Assembly (NCBI GenBank): GCA_947685225.1
Contig: CANTUV010000004.1
Location: 13,795,001-13,859,000, forward strand
Direction of reading: 5' to 3'
Length of the DNA stretch: 64,000 bases
Origin: Garcia nutans
Taxonomy: Eukaryota > Streptophyta > Magnoliopsida > Malpighiales > Euphorbiaceae
Below are positions 48,302 to 60,234 of the stretch, piece after piece; the first letter of the stretch is position 1; the number at the start of each line of letters is the position of its first letter. A program made the translations under genes and the position numbers. A model generated the notes under the pieces. It ran no database searches, was not told the DNA's origin, and worked only from the letters and a program-made list of their open reading frames with translations.

Positions 48302-48313
48302 GCTCTGATACCA
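48302..48313 (-). promoter_or_regulatory. Primer-binding site, Met tRNA type, element C
   Basis: TGGTATCAGAGC on the minus strand, 7 nt from LTR C2. Confidence 0.88.
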
Positions 48314-48320
48314 AAATAAT

Positions 48321-50691
48321 TGTAACACCCCTGAACCCCGTATACGTACACTACATACAACCATCTGCAATATACGTATACCGGATACAGGAATATTACG
48401 GTCGATTTTTAAACCAAATCAATCTTTCACCTCATTAAATATAAATAACTCAAAGTATTTAAATTTTTCATTATAAACATAATGAATAAAATATCCATTT
48501 ATTGAGTAGCGGAAACGCATTACACTTTTAATGATATTACACATATATGTATATTAATTTGTCTTTCCCAAAATTTATTTAAGTATACATATATTTTAAT
48601 CAAATACAATATAATCATATTATACATGTATGCATCACCTTCTAGTTGGTCTCAAAACACTCTTATTCTTCTCGTGGCATAACGGTTGAGCTCCTGGATC
48701 AACCATCAACTCACCTGCGCGATTAACACAACCGCGCTAAGCTCGAAAGCTTAGTAGTGCAAACAAATATTTAAAACATACATTACAGACAAATCATACT
48801 TCATACATTAACATTATGTATCATCATTATCTTATCATGTTTTCCCTTTTAACATGCATTCTTAGTATATTTTTTTTTCCAAAATTCTCATAGTTATATA
48901 TATGCACATAACACATTACAACAAATCACAATATCATATTCATTTGCTTACCATGTATCTCATTCTATCATATCATAATCATATTTCATATAGATGCTTA
49001 TGCATTATAATCATTTTATAATATTATATCATCAAGCAATAATCAGATTATAAACAAACACAAGCATGGGCCCAAAAGAAACTAATATGTTATTCAAAGT
49101 TCAGAGTCACCGCTTTGATTCAATATCACATAATCAAGCCCGTAGGCATAATGTATCATATCTCTATCCATGGATAGCGTAACAGACCCAGTCTCTTGGA
49201 TCATCAACTCATCTAACTCGAGGAGATCCTCAACCTGGCAAGACTGTTACAAATCAAATATCTCATAATATCAATTATCATTGTGTAACAGACCCAGTCT
49301 CTTGAACCTCAATTCAATTCAATTTGAAGAGATCCTCAACCCGGCAAGACTGTTACCTTTCATTAAATAGGCATGCCTTCAATTACAGGACTCTGAAAGT
49401 TGAATCAACATATTAGGCACACAATCATTTCATTTTAAACTTCATTTCTCAATTCATTTCTTATTTCACAATCCACAATTCATTAGACAATTATGCCTCA
49501 ACTATTTCATTTGATTCATCTTGGCCCATCACAATGGCCTCACATTTTTTTAATCTCAATTCACATTTCATCTTTCATCACAATATCACATTTTTCACAT
49601 TTCTTAGCACATACGTTTCATACTTCCTCTTTCATCATTCAAGTATACCCAATCAATTGCATTATCATATATTTTGAATACACGTTATACAAATCATATT
49701 CTCATTTCATCATCATATAAGCAAATATGCTTCATTCATTTTATTTATATCATTATCATGTCTCAAATCACATTAATCAATTCATCATAAAAGTATTCAT
49801 ATACATCATCAATATTCACATTATGCACAACATAACCTTACTCTTATGCGTCATCGATATCATTTAATGTATATTCAATCTCAACATTATATGAATATAT
49901 GCAATAATGTAGTTTGTACTTAATCTTCATAGCTTCTCAAGCCATATTCATTTTATGTAATTGCGCAAGTGTTATAATCATTTCATTACATTTCTCATTT
50001 CATAAGTAATTCATTACTCAATGACATTGATGCCTCAACAAACTCACCTTATGCACATCACAACATATAATACATTCATATATTAGTCTCATTTTAAGCC
50101 TTTAGATCACAAATTACAAGTCATATCAACATTTAAGTCCCCACGGTCGTGGCCTCCCAATCCCCACGCTCGTGGGATCCAATACGGTTCTGCCCATTTT
50201 TCATTACAATCCCCACGGTCATGGCCTTCAAGAGCCACGGTCGTGGCATTGAAAATTCTTCTGTGCTACCAAAATGCATAAAGACACAGTCATGTTTGTA
50301 ACCCCACGGTCGTGGCCTTCACTTGCCACGGTCGTGGCATCCAATCCGGGACTGTTTTCCAAGACAACTCAAGTATTTTACATTTCAAACAAATCCACAT
50401 GAATACAAACATAATCAAACTCTTCCTTTCTTCTAAAAATTTAAATTAAAGTTCAAATCTTAACATATCCAAACTATTTTGCACTCATCCATCTATTTAA
50501 TCCATACTCTTAACTTTCACTAACATCACACCATAATCATCTCAAAACTTAATTAAATCCATAGAAATTAATACAAAGCAAGAGGCACTTACTTGGATTC
50601 TTAGCCAACTCTTCAATATCCACTTGCAAATCTCTTGATATCTTTTAATCTTTGATGAAAATAGAGGCAAAAATCACCTTTCTCTCTCTAG

Positions 50692-50726
<35 letters not shown>

Positions 50727-50797
50727 CAATAAGAAAAGCAGAAGACGAAGAAGAAGAAAGAAAGAATTTCTCTTTTTCTTCCTTCGTCCTTATCTTC

Positions 50798-50839
<42 letters not shown>

Positions 50840-50840
50840 C

Positions 50841-50876
<36 letters not shown>

Positions 50877-51142
50877 CTCCACCACACACCCTTTTCAACC
50901 TTTGACTTCCTTTTTCTCTTTTTCTTTTTGTCTTAATCATCATTAATATTATTAATTAATTATACAAATATATATATATATAACTCACTTTCCTACCCCA
51001 CTTTATATCCCATGTATATGTGATGTATATGTATATGTCTTTTTATATTGTATTTATATATATTCCATATATATATACATATACACTAAATCCAAATACA
51101 CAATAACTCCAAAACTTTTAGGGTATATTTTGGGATATTACA
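48321..51142 (-). mobile_element. LTR C2 of non-coding element C (5' LTR)
   Basis: 2822 bp, followed by target duplication GTCCA (51143-51147). On the minus strand this is the promoter LTR. The second donor-like site of C1 (43960-43965) is lost here (GTAAGT to TTAAGT, near 49917). An 11-bp duplication is seen near 51015. Confidence 0.92.
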
Positions 51143-53608
51143 GTCCATCCATGATGAAGTTCCACAAGGATAAAGTATATATACAATGCTAACTTGGGAA
51201 GCAACACAAAAGCTCATTTAAATCAAAGAACATTGTAGGTACTTCAAGATCTCTTGAATTAATTAATTAGGATTTGTTTGGACCAAATAGGGTAGGTAGT
51301 TTAGGAGAAAAGCTATATGCATTTGTCGTTGTAGATGGCTACTCTAAGTTTAGTTAGGTTAGTTTCTTAGCTCACAAGAATGAGTTCCATGATCACTACA
51401 ATTATAAGTCATCATGGTAGAGAATTTGAATAAATTAGGGATTTCACATAATTTTTCTGCTCTTAAGACACCATAACAAAATGGCATTGTGAAAAAGAAA
51501 AATATATTATTCGCTGAGATGGCTATGACTATGCTTAATAAGTATGAGCTTCCTTCATACTTTTGTGTCGAAGCCGTCAATACCGCATACTATGTTACCA
51601 ATAGAGTTTTCAAAAGGCACCTTTATTAAATAAAACCTCTTATGAGCTATGGAATGATAGAAAGATTTCATACCTAAGAGTGTTTGGATGTAAATGCTTT
51701 ATATTAAACACTAAGGACAATCTTGGAAAATTCTCATCTAAATCAGATAAAGGAATATTTTTAGGCTATTCCTCCACTATCAAAGTCAATAAGGTATTTA
51801 ACAAATGGTATTTAGTTGTTGAGGAATCTATGCATGTTATTTTTTATGAATCCTTTATGAGCTTAGAGAAGGTATTTCTTGATGACCCTATGGGTTCCTT
51901 TGAAATGCTAGAGGTGGTAGATCCCCCAAAGGAAGATAAGGAAGAAGAATCATCTTAACAATCAATGGAGCCTTAAGTGGATCCCCAAGTGGAGGCCACC
52001 TAAGGAGTGGAAATATCAAATATTATCCAAAGGAGCTCATTATTAGAGATACCTCCCAAAGATGTAAGTGCTTATTCTAAATTTAGATATTTAGATTCTT
52101 ATATAGCTTTTTTTTTTCTCTAACATAGAGGAGGTTCTTAGTGATGTTTTTTGGGTGATTGATATGTAAGATGAAGTTAATAAATTTGAGAGAAACAAAG
52201 TATAGGAGCTAGTCCCTAGACCCAAAGATCATCCAATTATTGGATGCAAATGTGTTTATAGGAACAAACTTGATGCGAATGGTCTCATTATTAGAAACAA
52301 AGCTTGATTGGTTGCCAAAGGCTATAACCAAGAGGAAGGTATTGATTATGATGACACTTTTTTCCCATAGCTAGATTAGAATCTATTAGGATTCTTCTTG
52401 CATTTTCTTGTCATATAAATTTTAAACTTTTTTAAATGGGTGTTGAATGTGTTTTTCTAAATGGTTTTATAAATGAGGAAGTCTATGTTGAAAAATCTCT
52501 TGGTTTTGAGGATTCTAAACTTCCTAACCATGTTTTTAAACTTATTAAAGCCTTGAATGATTTAAAACAAGCTTTAAGAACTTGGTATGAAAGTCTTAGT
52601 TTGTACCTTTTAGAAAATGGTTTTCCAAAAGGCAATGTGGATACCACACTTTTTGTAAAGAAAACATTGTGTTACATCATAATTGTTCAAATATATGTTA
52701 ATGACATAATATTTAATATTATTAATGAGGCCTTATGCCAAACTAGACTTAGGGATTTGAGATAAGTAAGATGGGTGAGCTCAAGTTCTTTCTTAGTCTA
52801 CAAATCAAGCAATGCAAGGATGATATTTTCATCAACAATCCAAGTACACCAAAGAACTTCTCAAGAAGTTTGGAAAGGATGGTTGCAAGTCTAGCAAGAC
52901 ACCAATGAGCATATCCTTGAAGTTGGACAAGGATGAAAGCGATAAGGTGGATAAAAAGAAGTACATATAGAGGTATTATTATATTCCTTCTTTACCTTAC
53001 TGTATCTAGACCAGATATTATGTTTAGTGTCTGTTTATGTGCTAAGTTTTAATGGAGCCCTAGAGAGCCACATTTGAATGCCACAAAGAGAATTCTAAAA
53101 TACTTAAGTGGTTCATTGCATTTAGGACTTTGGTATCCTAGGAACACTTCATTTAACATCGTCGGATATTCGAATGCCAATTTTGCTAGTAGCTTACTTG
53201 ATAGAAAGAGTACAACCAGGGCATTCCATTTCCTTGGCTATTGTCTAATTTCTTGGTTTATCAAGAAACAAGTTTCAGTTGTTCTATCTACCATGGAGGA
53301 TGGATAAGTTTTGGCTTGCTTTTATTGCGTACAAGTCCTTTGGATGAAGTAATAATTGCTAGATTATGGTCAAGTGCTTGATCACATTCCCATCAAATGT
53401 GACAATAGAAGTGCCATAAATCTATCCAAAAATCCATCCAACATTCTATGTTAAAGCATATTGACATAAGACATCTAAAATTCAAAACTATAATGTGGTT
53501 TTATAGTTCATTGATACTAAAAAATAACTTGCAAATATTTTCACAAAACCTTTAAATAAATAATGAATGGATTTTATTAAGCAAAACCTTAGGATGCCTT
53601 ATGGGAGC
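51143..53608 (+). pseudogene. Ty1/copia relic: integrase, RT and RNase H
   Basis: This continues the relic interrupted by element C. Readable pieces are an integrase end near 51430-51510 (GISHNFSA...QNGIVKKKN with stops), a post-integrase segment at 51680-51958 (SSKSDKGIFLGYSS), RT at 52436-52765 (FLNGFINEEVYVEKSLGFED, with the YVDD motif changed to YVND near 52693), and RNase H at 53074-53307 (MNATKRILKYLSGSLHLGL, then DRKSTTRAFHFLG). The end near 53590 reads IKQNLRMPYG. Many stops and frameshifts and the lost RT Asp show long decay; this is the oldest layer of the nest. About 51960-52430 is stop-ridden spacer between domains with little recognisable. Confidence 0.85.
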
Positions 53609-54498
53609 TATAACACCCTTATACCCTATATACATACAATACATATATTTTGTATATGTAGAATACGCATATAGAATATAAAAGTTCCACAATAATCCCT
53701 ATGCCAGAGTTTTGCCTGTAATTCTAATATATCCTAAATTATCAAAAACACAATCTGCATAAAAATTACACTCTCAAAATACATATCTATTTATAAAATC
53801 CATTATTTCTTCAAAATTATCACTTCATTAATTTACATCTAAAAAAATCATAATTATAATACACCACCCATCAAAAGTACATGTGCATGTGTAATATTTC
53901 CCAAAAAAAGTTTAATATACAAATGATGTTTTTATTATACAAAACCCAAATTACATAATACATAAATTATACATGAATGCAACACCTCTCAAGTTGGTCT
54001 TATGGCACCATCCTACCTTCAAACTCAGTCTCAGAACCTAACCCTACTCAGGTTTATCAAAACTCTCCCGTACTACACTTTTAACATATGCGGGATACAT
54101 TCAATAGCGCTAATCCCGAAAGCTTAGTGGTAGATACTTTGATAACAATTGATTATTTAAAACAAATACATTTAATCATGCTATAAAAATGCACCATGCC
54201 ACATTCAAAATACAATGATTATTTAATGTTCATCAAACTCACATATTCAGTATACATATCACAAACACATGTATTAGGCCCCACAAGTCTCTACACAATA
54301 TCCACATTCTAGAGCAATTGATTTGGACTATCACAACATTGTTTTCACAACCTAGCTCTACTCAGGTCAAACTCATTCTCAAGACCTAGCTTAGCTCAGG
54401 TCTATCCTCAAGCTCAAACTTAAGACCCAACTCTACTCAGGTCTATCAACGTATACAACACCAACATCAACTTTCTAGAGTAAGTAATTTTGCAGAGG
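53609..54498 (-). mobile_element. Truncated Tekay-like LTR remnant
   Basis: It starts TATAACACCC as the solo LTR does. It has a decayed version of the double hairpin (CTAATCCCGAAAGCTTAG near 54108) and a CTCAAGTTGGTCTTA block near 53990. Around 54340-54450 three units of CTA(C/G)CTCAGGTC-type repeat occupy the module site. It is cut off at 54498 by LTR E. Confidence 0.65.
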
Positions 54499-56478
54499 TG
54501 TAGACCCTTAATTTTTAACCCAGTCCGGTCCAATATATTTTAATTAGTCCAAAATAATTTTTGTGTTGTCCAATATATTTTAATTAGTCCAAAATAATTC
54601 TTGTGTTATCTTAATTAAATAATATTTGTTTTAGTATTTAGTTTTTATAATTAATAAAAAATAAATAATAATAATAATAATAAATAAACAAAAACAAAAA
54701 TAAAAATAAAAATAAAAATTCGTCGCCGAAAAGTTAGGATGAAATGGCCTTGGGCCATTTCGCCCGCAGGAAAATCCTGCGGACAAAGTGGCCTCTGGCC
54801 GCCCAGCTCACAAATTTCCATGGCAATCCTCGCAGCAGCCCGCAGCAGTTTTTTTCTCCAACGAATTTTTTCCGCAGCAATTTTTTTTCTCCAACGAAAT
54901 TTTTCTGATGTAATTTTTTCCAAAACCAAATTCTATTTGGTTTCAGTTTCCTTTTCCTAATTAATGATAAATTCCATAAACAATTAAGATTAATCATTGT
55001 AATTTCCTATAAATAAGACTAAGAACAATGAGAAAATGAAGGAGGACAATAATAGAGGAATCGGACTTTAGACTGGAAATTTGAATTGGAACTTTACAAA
55101 TCGATCAAACTTTTAAAAGAGGAAGCAATCAAATCCATCAAAGGCAGCCATCTTGCCTTTGTCCTTATTCATCCAAGAAGTAATTTTTGGTGGAACCAAC
55201 AAACGAAGGTATGAATATCTAATCTCTTTTTTCTTTACAGTAGCTTGAATCATTAAATTGTTTCTTTTGATTTTAAAAACCATAGAACCCTAATATACTT
55301 TTTCTAAAGCTTAGAACCTTAAATCCTCTCCTTTATTTTCAAAAACTTGAAAATTGCTTTTCTGTTGATTCTAAAACCTAAGAACCTTAATCTATTTCTT
55401 AAAAATCTTAAAACCCTAATCCACTTTCCAAACTTTCAAAACCTTAAATAGTTTTATTAATTCCCAAACCCCGAATATGCTTTCCAATTTTCTAAAACCT
55501 TAAAATCCTAAATTGATCCTTCTATTTCCTAAAACCCTAAAAAATATAATTTCTATTTCCAAAAACCTTAAATCGTCTTACATATTTCCAAAAACACCAT
55601 AAATCTCTAAACCATTTTCTTCTCACCTTTTTTCAAAATTCCCAAATGTTTTATTACACATTCAAACCCTAAATTTACCTTACAGCTTCTAAAATCACAT
55701 AAAGCTTTATAAAACTATAAATTATTTTTTTAAATTCTAAAATCAAATACATCCTCCGAAACACTAAAAACCCTAATTCAACTTCAAAACCAAAAATAGT
55801 AAACCCCAAACTAAGTTTCCTAAACCCTAATCCTTAAAACCTTAAAACCTTATAAAGCTAAATATTAAAATTCAACATAGTAAGCCTAAAAACAACAATC
55901 TAGTAGCTAATAATCATAAACCTAATGTTTTAATATTCTAAAACCCTAATTTCATAATGTTACTCATAAACCCTAGTTTGATTCATGAAACCTTAATCCA
56001 TTTTAATTTTCTTAAATCTTTACAGTAGTTAAGAATTATAAACCTTAATATGCTAAAATTTCAAAACCCTAAATATTAATTAAAGAACTTTAAATAAGAA
56101 ATAGTAAACTTCAATTTTTATCTTTACTTACCTTATTTGATTATGTAGTTTATTATATGCTTTGATTTATTTAAGTTCAATGCTTGGTTTATTTAAATTA
56201 TCATGGATGTATGTTTACTTTCTATTTTGATTGATGTTTAATATCTTTGATGAATGATTTATTTATGATGAATTATCTTAAATCTTTACAGTAGTTAAGA
56301 ATTATCTATTTATTTTGATCTCCAAATGTTGTAAGAGGTATGTTTCCACTTTGTGGGTGCCTCATTAGTTAAATATCATGTAATTTAAATAGCTTTTATA
56401 TTTTGCAGACTTGGCAAGGATCTGATTTGGCTTTCCAAGGAGTCACTTCTAAGCATAAAGGCAAGTGGGTCTCCATCA
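54499..56478 (+). mobile_element. 5' LTR of Ty3/gypsy element E
   Basis: 1980 bp from TGTAGACCC to CTCCATCA, followed three bases later by a Met-type primer site. It contains a hairpin cluster (54742-54802), many AAACCCTA motifs (55270-56060), GGTGGAACCAACAA (55190) and GTATGTTTCCACT with GTGGGTGCCTCATTAGTTA (56340). The last two are shared with the Tat-like LTR. The 3' LTR is not in the window. Confidence 0.7.
54742..54802. repeat. Cluster of three perfect or near-perfect hairpins in LTR E
   Basis: AAATGGCC-TTG-GGCCATTT (54742-54760), CCGCAGGA-AAA-TCCTGCGG (54764-54782) and GTGGCC-TCT-GGCCGC (54788-54802, one G-U). This GC-rich island in an A-rich LTR begins 243 bp from the LTR start, where the Tat-like LTR also has palindromes. 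Confidence 0.75.
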
Positions 56479-56481
56479 GTT

Positions 56482-56493
56482 TGGTATCAGAGC
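56482..56493 (+). promoter_or_regulatory. Primer-binding site, Met tRNA type, element E
   Basis: TGGTATCAGAGC three bases after the LTR end. Confidence 0.85.
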
Positions 56494-56494
56494 T

Positions 56495-57566
56495 TAGGCT
56501 ATAAATTAGGTTCCCAATCTATCTTTCTATATTAGTGTCTTTTATTTAATTATTTGATTTAGAATTATTAGTGTTCTAGTATTATTCTTGAGTTTGTTCT
56601 TGTTTAGTATTGTTTTAAAAAAAAGAAAAGAAAGGAAACTATTAAAAAAAGAGAAAGAAAGAAAAATCAATTCAAAAAAATGTTATTGATCTTGTTTTGT
56701 TTCAAATTGGTGATTATTATGAGTGGTATCTGCCAAAATATAGTTTCAAACCCTAAAAACAACCAAAGAACATCTTATATTGTCTAAACCCTAGAAAAGT
56801 TTTGTAACCAGTTTTTTTGCGCAATTTCCCAACCATACCACACTTGGATCGGTCGGACCAAGCCTATCCCTCCCAAATTTTCACCGTACTGTCCCCTGTG
56901 AAACATTCTACAAAATTTAAATTTTTTTTGTCTAAGTCAAGTTAGGTCGGACCGAATGAATCCCAACTGTACCACCCTTAGTCTGTCCAAAATCACACCA
57001 TACCACTCAATGTGAAAGCAACCGTCTAATTTTTCAATTTTTGTTCCAACGAACCCCAGTTGGATCACAATTATCCCGACCGTACCTCGCCCAATTTGCA
57101 CAAAATCATACCATGAAACCTACTATTTGATTTTCAAATTTTAACAAAATCAAATCCAAGTTGGACCAGGAACATCCCGACCATATTGAGCCTATTCTGC
57201 CAAATTTCTCACCATACCACCCACCATGATCTTTATTGTGTCCAACTAACCCTTGAATCTTGGTCGGACCACTACCTAGTTTGCTCGTGAGAACCCTTTC
57301 TCAAGGAATTTTTGCCTCTTTGTGATTTTAAGTTTGTAGGAATTTTGATCTTTACAGCAGACCTTGACAAGAGACTTGAAAGGTAAAAGGCAAGAGTGTG
57401 AGATCATCTAGAGAAAAGCTATCTAATGAGTGCAAACACTAGTGAACTTAAGTGAACATCAAATTTGAGTGAAACACATGAGGGAATGAAATGAGGAACT
57501 ATCTACATACATCTTATCATTTTACTAACCTTTTTTTTTTGTTGAAGTTCATTTTGAAATTCTAAG
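56495..57566 (+). mobile_element. Leader of element E with ~100-bp tandem repeats
   Basis: About 56844-57275 contains four to five diverged units of 97-118 bp, each with (A/C)TTGGA(T/C)C or GGTCGGACC, then TCCC(G/A)ACC and CATACCAC. The rest is AT-rich with AG-rich runs (56610-56670). No gene is visible before the gag ATG at 57567. Confidence 0.65.
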
Positions 57567-58715
57567 ATGAGTAGAGAAGCTAGAGTAACTCAAGTGCTTG
57601 TTGAATGGATGGATGCAATGGCTGAATCTATAGAACTTTGAAGCAGGTGAGTTGGAGGAATATTGGAACGAATGGAAAGAGTAGAAGCTTCAGTTGTAGG
57701 TGGACAAAACAATAATGTTCCTAGTGCATGAAGAAGATCTTTTGGTGATAATGAAGAAGAAGAGGAAGAAAGACCAAGAAGGAGGAATAATACTCAAGGT
57801 GGAGGTGGAGTGGAGGTGAAAATACCATCATTTCATGGGAAGATGGATCTTGAAGCTTACTTGAATTTGAAGAAGAAGGTAGAACTAGTATTCGATTATC
57901 ACGCATGCATTGAGTCCAAGAAAGTCAAGCTTGTTGTGGGTGCCTTTAAAGATAATGCCATCACTTGGTGGGATGATACCAAGCAAAGAAAAAGCAGAAA
58001 TAGGGAGAGGCATATTGAAGAGTGGAGAGATCTCAAGTCTATCATGAAAAGGAGTTTTGTACCAAATCACTACTATAGGAAGTTGTACAACCAACTTTAA
58101 AATCGCACTCAAGGATCTAAGAGTGTGGAGGAATATTACAAGGAGATAGAGATAGCTATGATTAGAGCTAATTTTAAAGAGGATAATGAAGCAACCATGG
58201 CTAGATTTCTCAATGGGTTGAATAAGGAGATAGCAAATGTAGTAGAATTACAACCATACATGGAGATAGATGAGTTTCTACACTTAGCCCTAAAGGTGGA
58301 GAAGCAGTTGAAGAGAAGGAGTATCTCTAGTTGATTCTCATCCACATCCTCATAATTTAAACCCATTTGGAAGAGGGAAGACAAGGCACCAACAACCAAA
58401 CCAAAAGCTGAAATCAAGAAAGTTTCCAAACTTCCTAGTACTAGCAAGGATAAGGGTATGGTTGAACCTTCATCTAAAATTAAATGTTTTAAATGTGGTG
58501 GTGTAGGTCATTACAAAAGGGATTTCCTTATCAAAGGGCAATGTACATGGTTAATGGGGAGTACTTTTCCACTAGTGATGAAGAAAGAGGAGGTTGATAA
58601 AGGAAAATTTGATGATGAAGATAGTGAGGAAGAGCTTACCATAGCTGAAAAAGGGAGAGCACTTTTAGCTAGGAGAGCCTTGAATTTGCAAGTTCAACAT
58701 AAAGATAATGATTAA
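57567..58715 (+). pseudogene. Broken gag of a CRM/Galadriel-like chromovirus
   Basis: One frame from ATG 57567 (MSREARVTQ) to 58715, broken by stops after MAESIEL, near 57652, near 57731, at 58098-58100 and at 58332-58334. Central capsid phrases KIPSFHGKMDLEAYL and RSFVPNHYYRKLY followed by VEEYYKEIEIAMIRANF are typical of plant Ty3/gypsy gag of the CRM/Galadriel type. The zinc knuckle at 58487 reads CFKCGGVGHYKRDF: its fourth Cys is now Phe. It would have packaged element RNA; it is not functional here. The clade name is from memory of motifs and needs a tree. Confidence 0.8.
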
Positions 58716-59734
58716 AGAGAGAACCTATTCCATACAAGATGTTTAGTAAAGGATAGAATGTGTGATGTCATTATAGATGGAGGGAGTGTGACGAATGTTG
58801 CAAGTACTACCCTAAATAAAGAAGCTTGGGTTACCAACTATCATGCATCCTCAACTTTTCAAGTTGAAGTGGCTTAATGATTGTAGGAAAATTAGGGTAA
58901 CCAGGCAAGTTCTTGTGGCTTTCAAAATAGGTAGGCTTAATGATGTTATTCCAATGCAAGCATGTCACCTTTTGTTGGGAAGGCCATGGTAATATGATAA
59001 GAAAGTGATGCATAATGGATTTACCAATTAGTACACTTCAACAAAGATGGGAGGAAGATTACCTTGGTTCCTTTGTCACCAAAAGAAGTGTAAGATCAAG
59101 AAATACAAAAAGAAATGAGAGAAAAGGAAAATAAGAGAGAGAGTGAAGAAAGCAAGAAAGGTAGGGAAGTTAAAAAGGAAGAGAGTGAAAGGGGAGAAAG
59201 TTCAAAAGAAATAAAAGGAAAGGAGAGAAAAGAGATAGCTAAGAGCAAAAAAAACATAGTTTTTATGCCATGAGGAGAGAGCTAAAAAATGTATTTTATT
59301 TGCAAAAATCTTTTATTGTACTTATGTACAAGGAGAATTTTTTGAGTTTAAATAACCTTGACTCTTTTCCTAGTGTTGTTGTTTCTTTATTGCAAGAATT
59401 TAAAGATGTGTTTCCTGATGAGATGTCAAAGGGAATACCATTCTGGAGGGGAATTAAACACAAAATAGACCTCATTCCAGGAGCTTTAATTCCTAATAAA
59501 CAAGCCCATTGGAGCAATCTCGAAGAGTCAAAGGAGCTTCAAAGGTAAGTAAAGGAGTTGATGGAGAAAGGACATGTTAGAGAAAGTTTAAGCCCATATG
59601 TTGTACTTGTACTGCTTGTTCCTAAGAAAGATGGTACTTAGAGGATGTGTGTCAACTGTCGAGCTATAAATAAAATCACAATAAAGTATAGACATCATAA
59701 CCCTAGACTTAATGATATGCCTGATGAGCTGAGT
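58716..59734 (+). pseudogene. Broken protease and N-terminal RT of element E
   Basis: After gag, a protease-like IIDGGS appears near 58776 in a damaged frame. A Lys/Glu-rich linker runs from 59090 to 59270. Another frame (59270-59734) gives the lead-in to RT: LLQEFKDVFPDE, then GIKHKIDLIPGALIPN, LVPKKDGT, a stop, and RMCVNCRAINKITIKYRHHN. Element D inserts at 59735 and removes the rest of pol from view. The CRAINKIT phrase is typical of CRM/Galadriel chromoviruses. Confidence 0.78.
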
Positions 59735-60157
59735 TGTCATATCCGTGTTTTTGAGAAATTAAATAAGTATTTAGACATATAGGTATTGTATATATCTAAC
59801 GTATACAAAGTATATACATAGTAAATACATACTATATATTAATTATATATGTTGGATATATATATTATATACTTAATATACATATATATAATATACATAT
59901 AAGGTATACTTGATGTGAATATAGGATACATAATAATTAATATACGCTACATATATATTATATATACATTAAAAGTACATTATATATACATAGCATATAC
60001 ATTACATAAACATGTACATAAAGATAAATGTAATATATAAGTAACATATACAAGGCATATATATATACATAAAAAAATACATTACACATATGTGAGGTAT
60101 AATTTGATGTTGAAAAAGTGGATGATGATGATGATGATGAAGATGATGATGATGATG

Positions 60158-60234
<77 letters not shown>

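Larger units (their letters stand above)
45185..48320 (-). mobile_element. Non-coding internal region of element C
   Basis: 3136 bp with no retroviral motif and no frame above about 70 codons; the 69-codon frame at 46221-46430 has no recognisable feature. It shares collinear patches with the B internal regions. The inverted repeat before the polypurine tract is at 45203-45220, the polypurine tract at 45186-45200 and the primer site at the other end. Confidence 0.88.

Noticed and set aside
54651..54997. Minus- and plus-strand frames of 73-92 codons in LTR E
   Set aside because: They overlap on both strands across the hairpin cluster and A-rich tract, as expected from inverted repeats.
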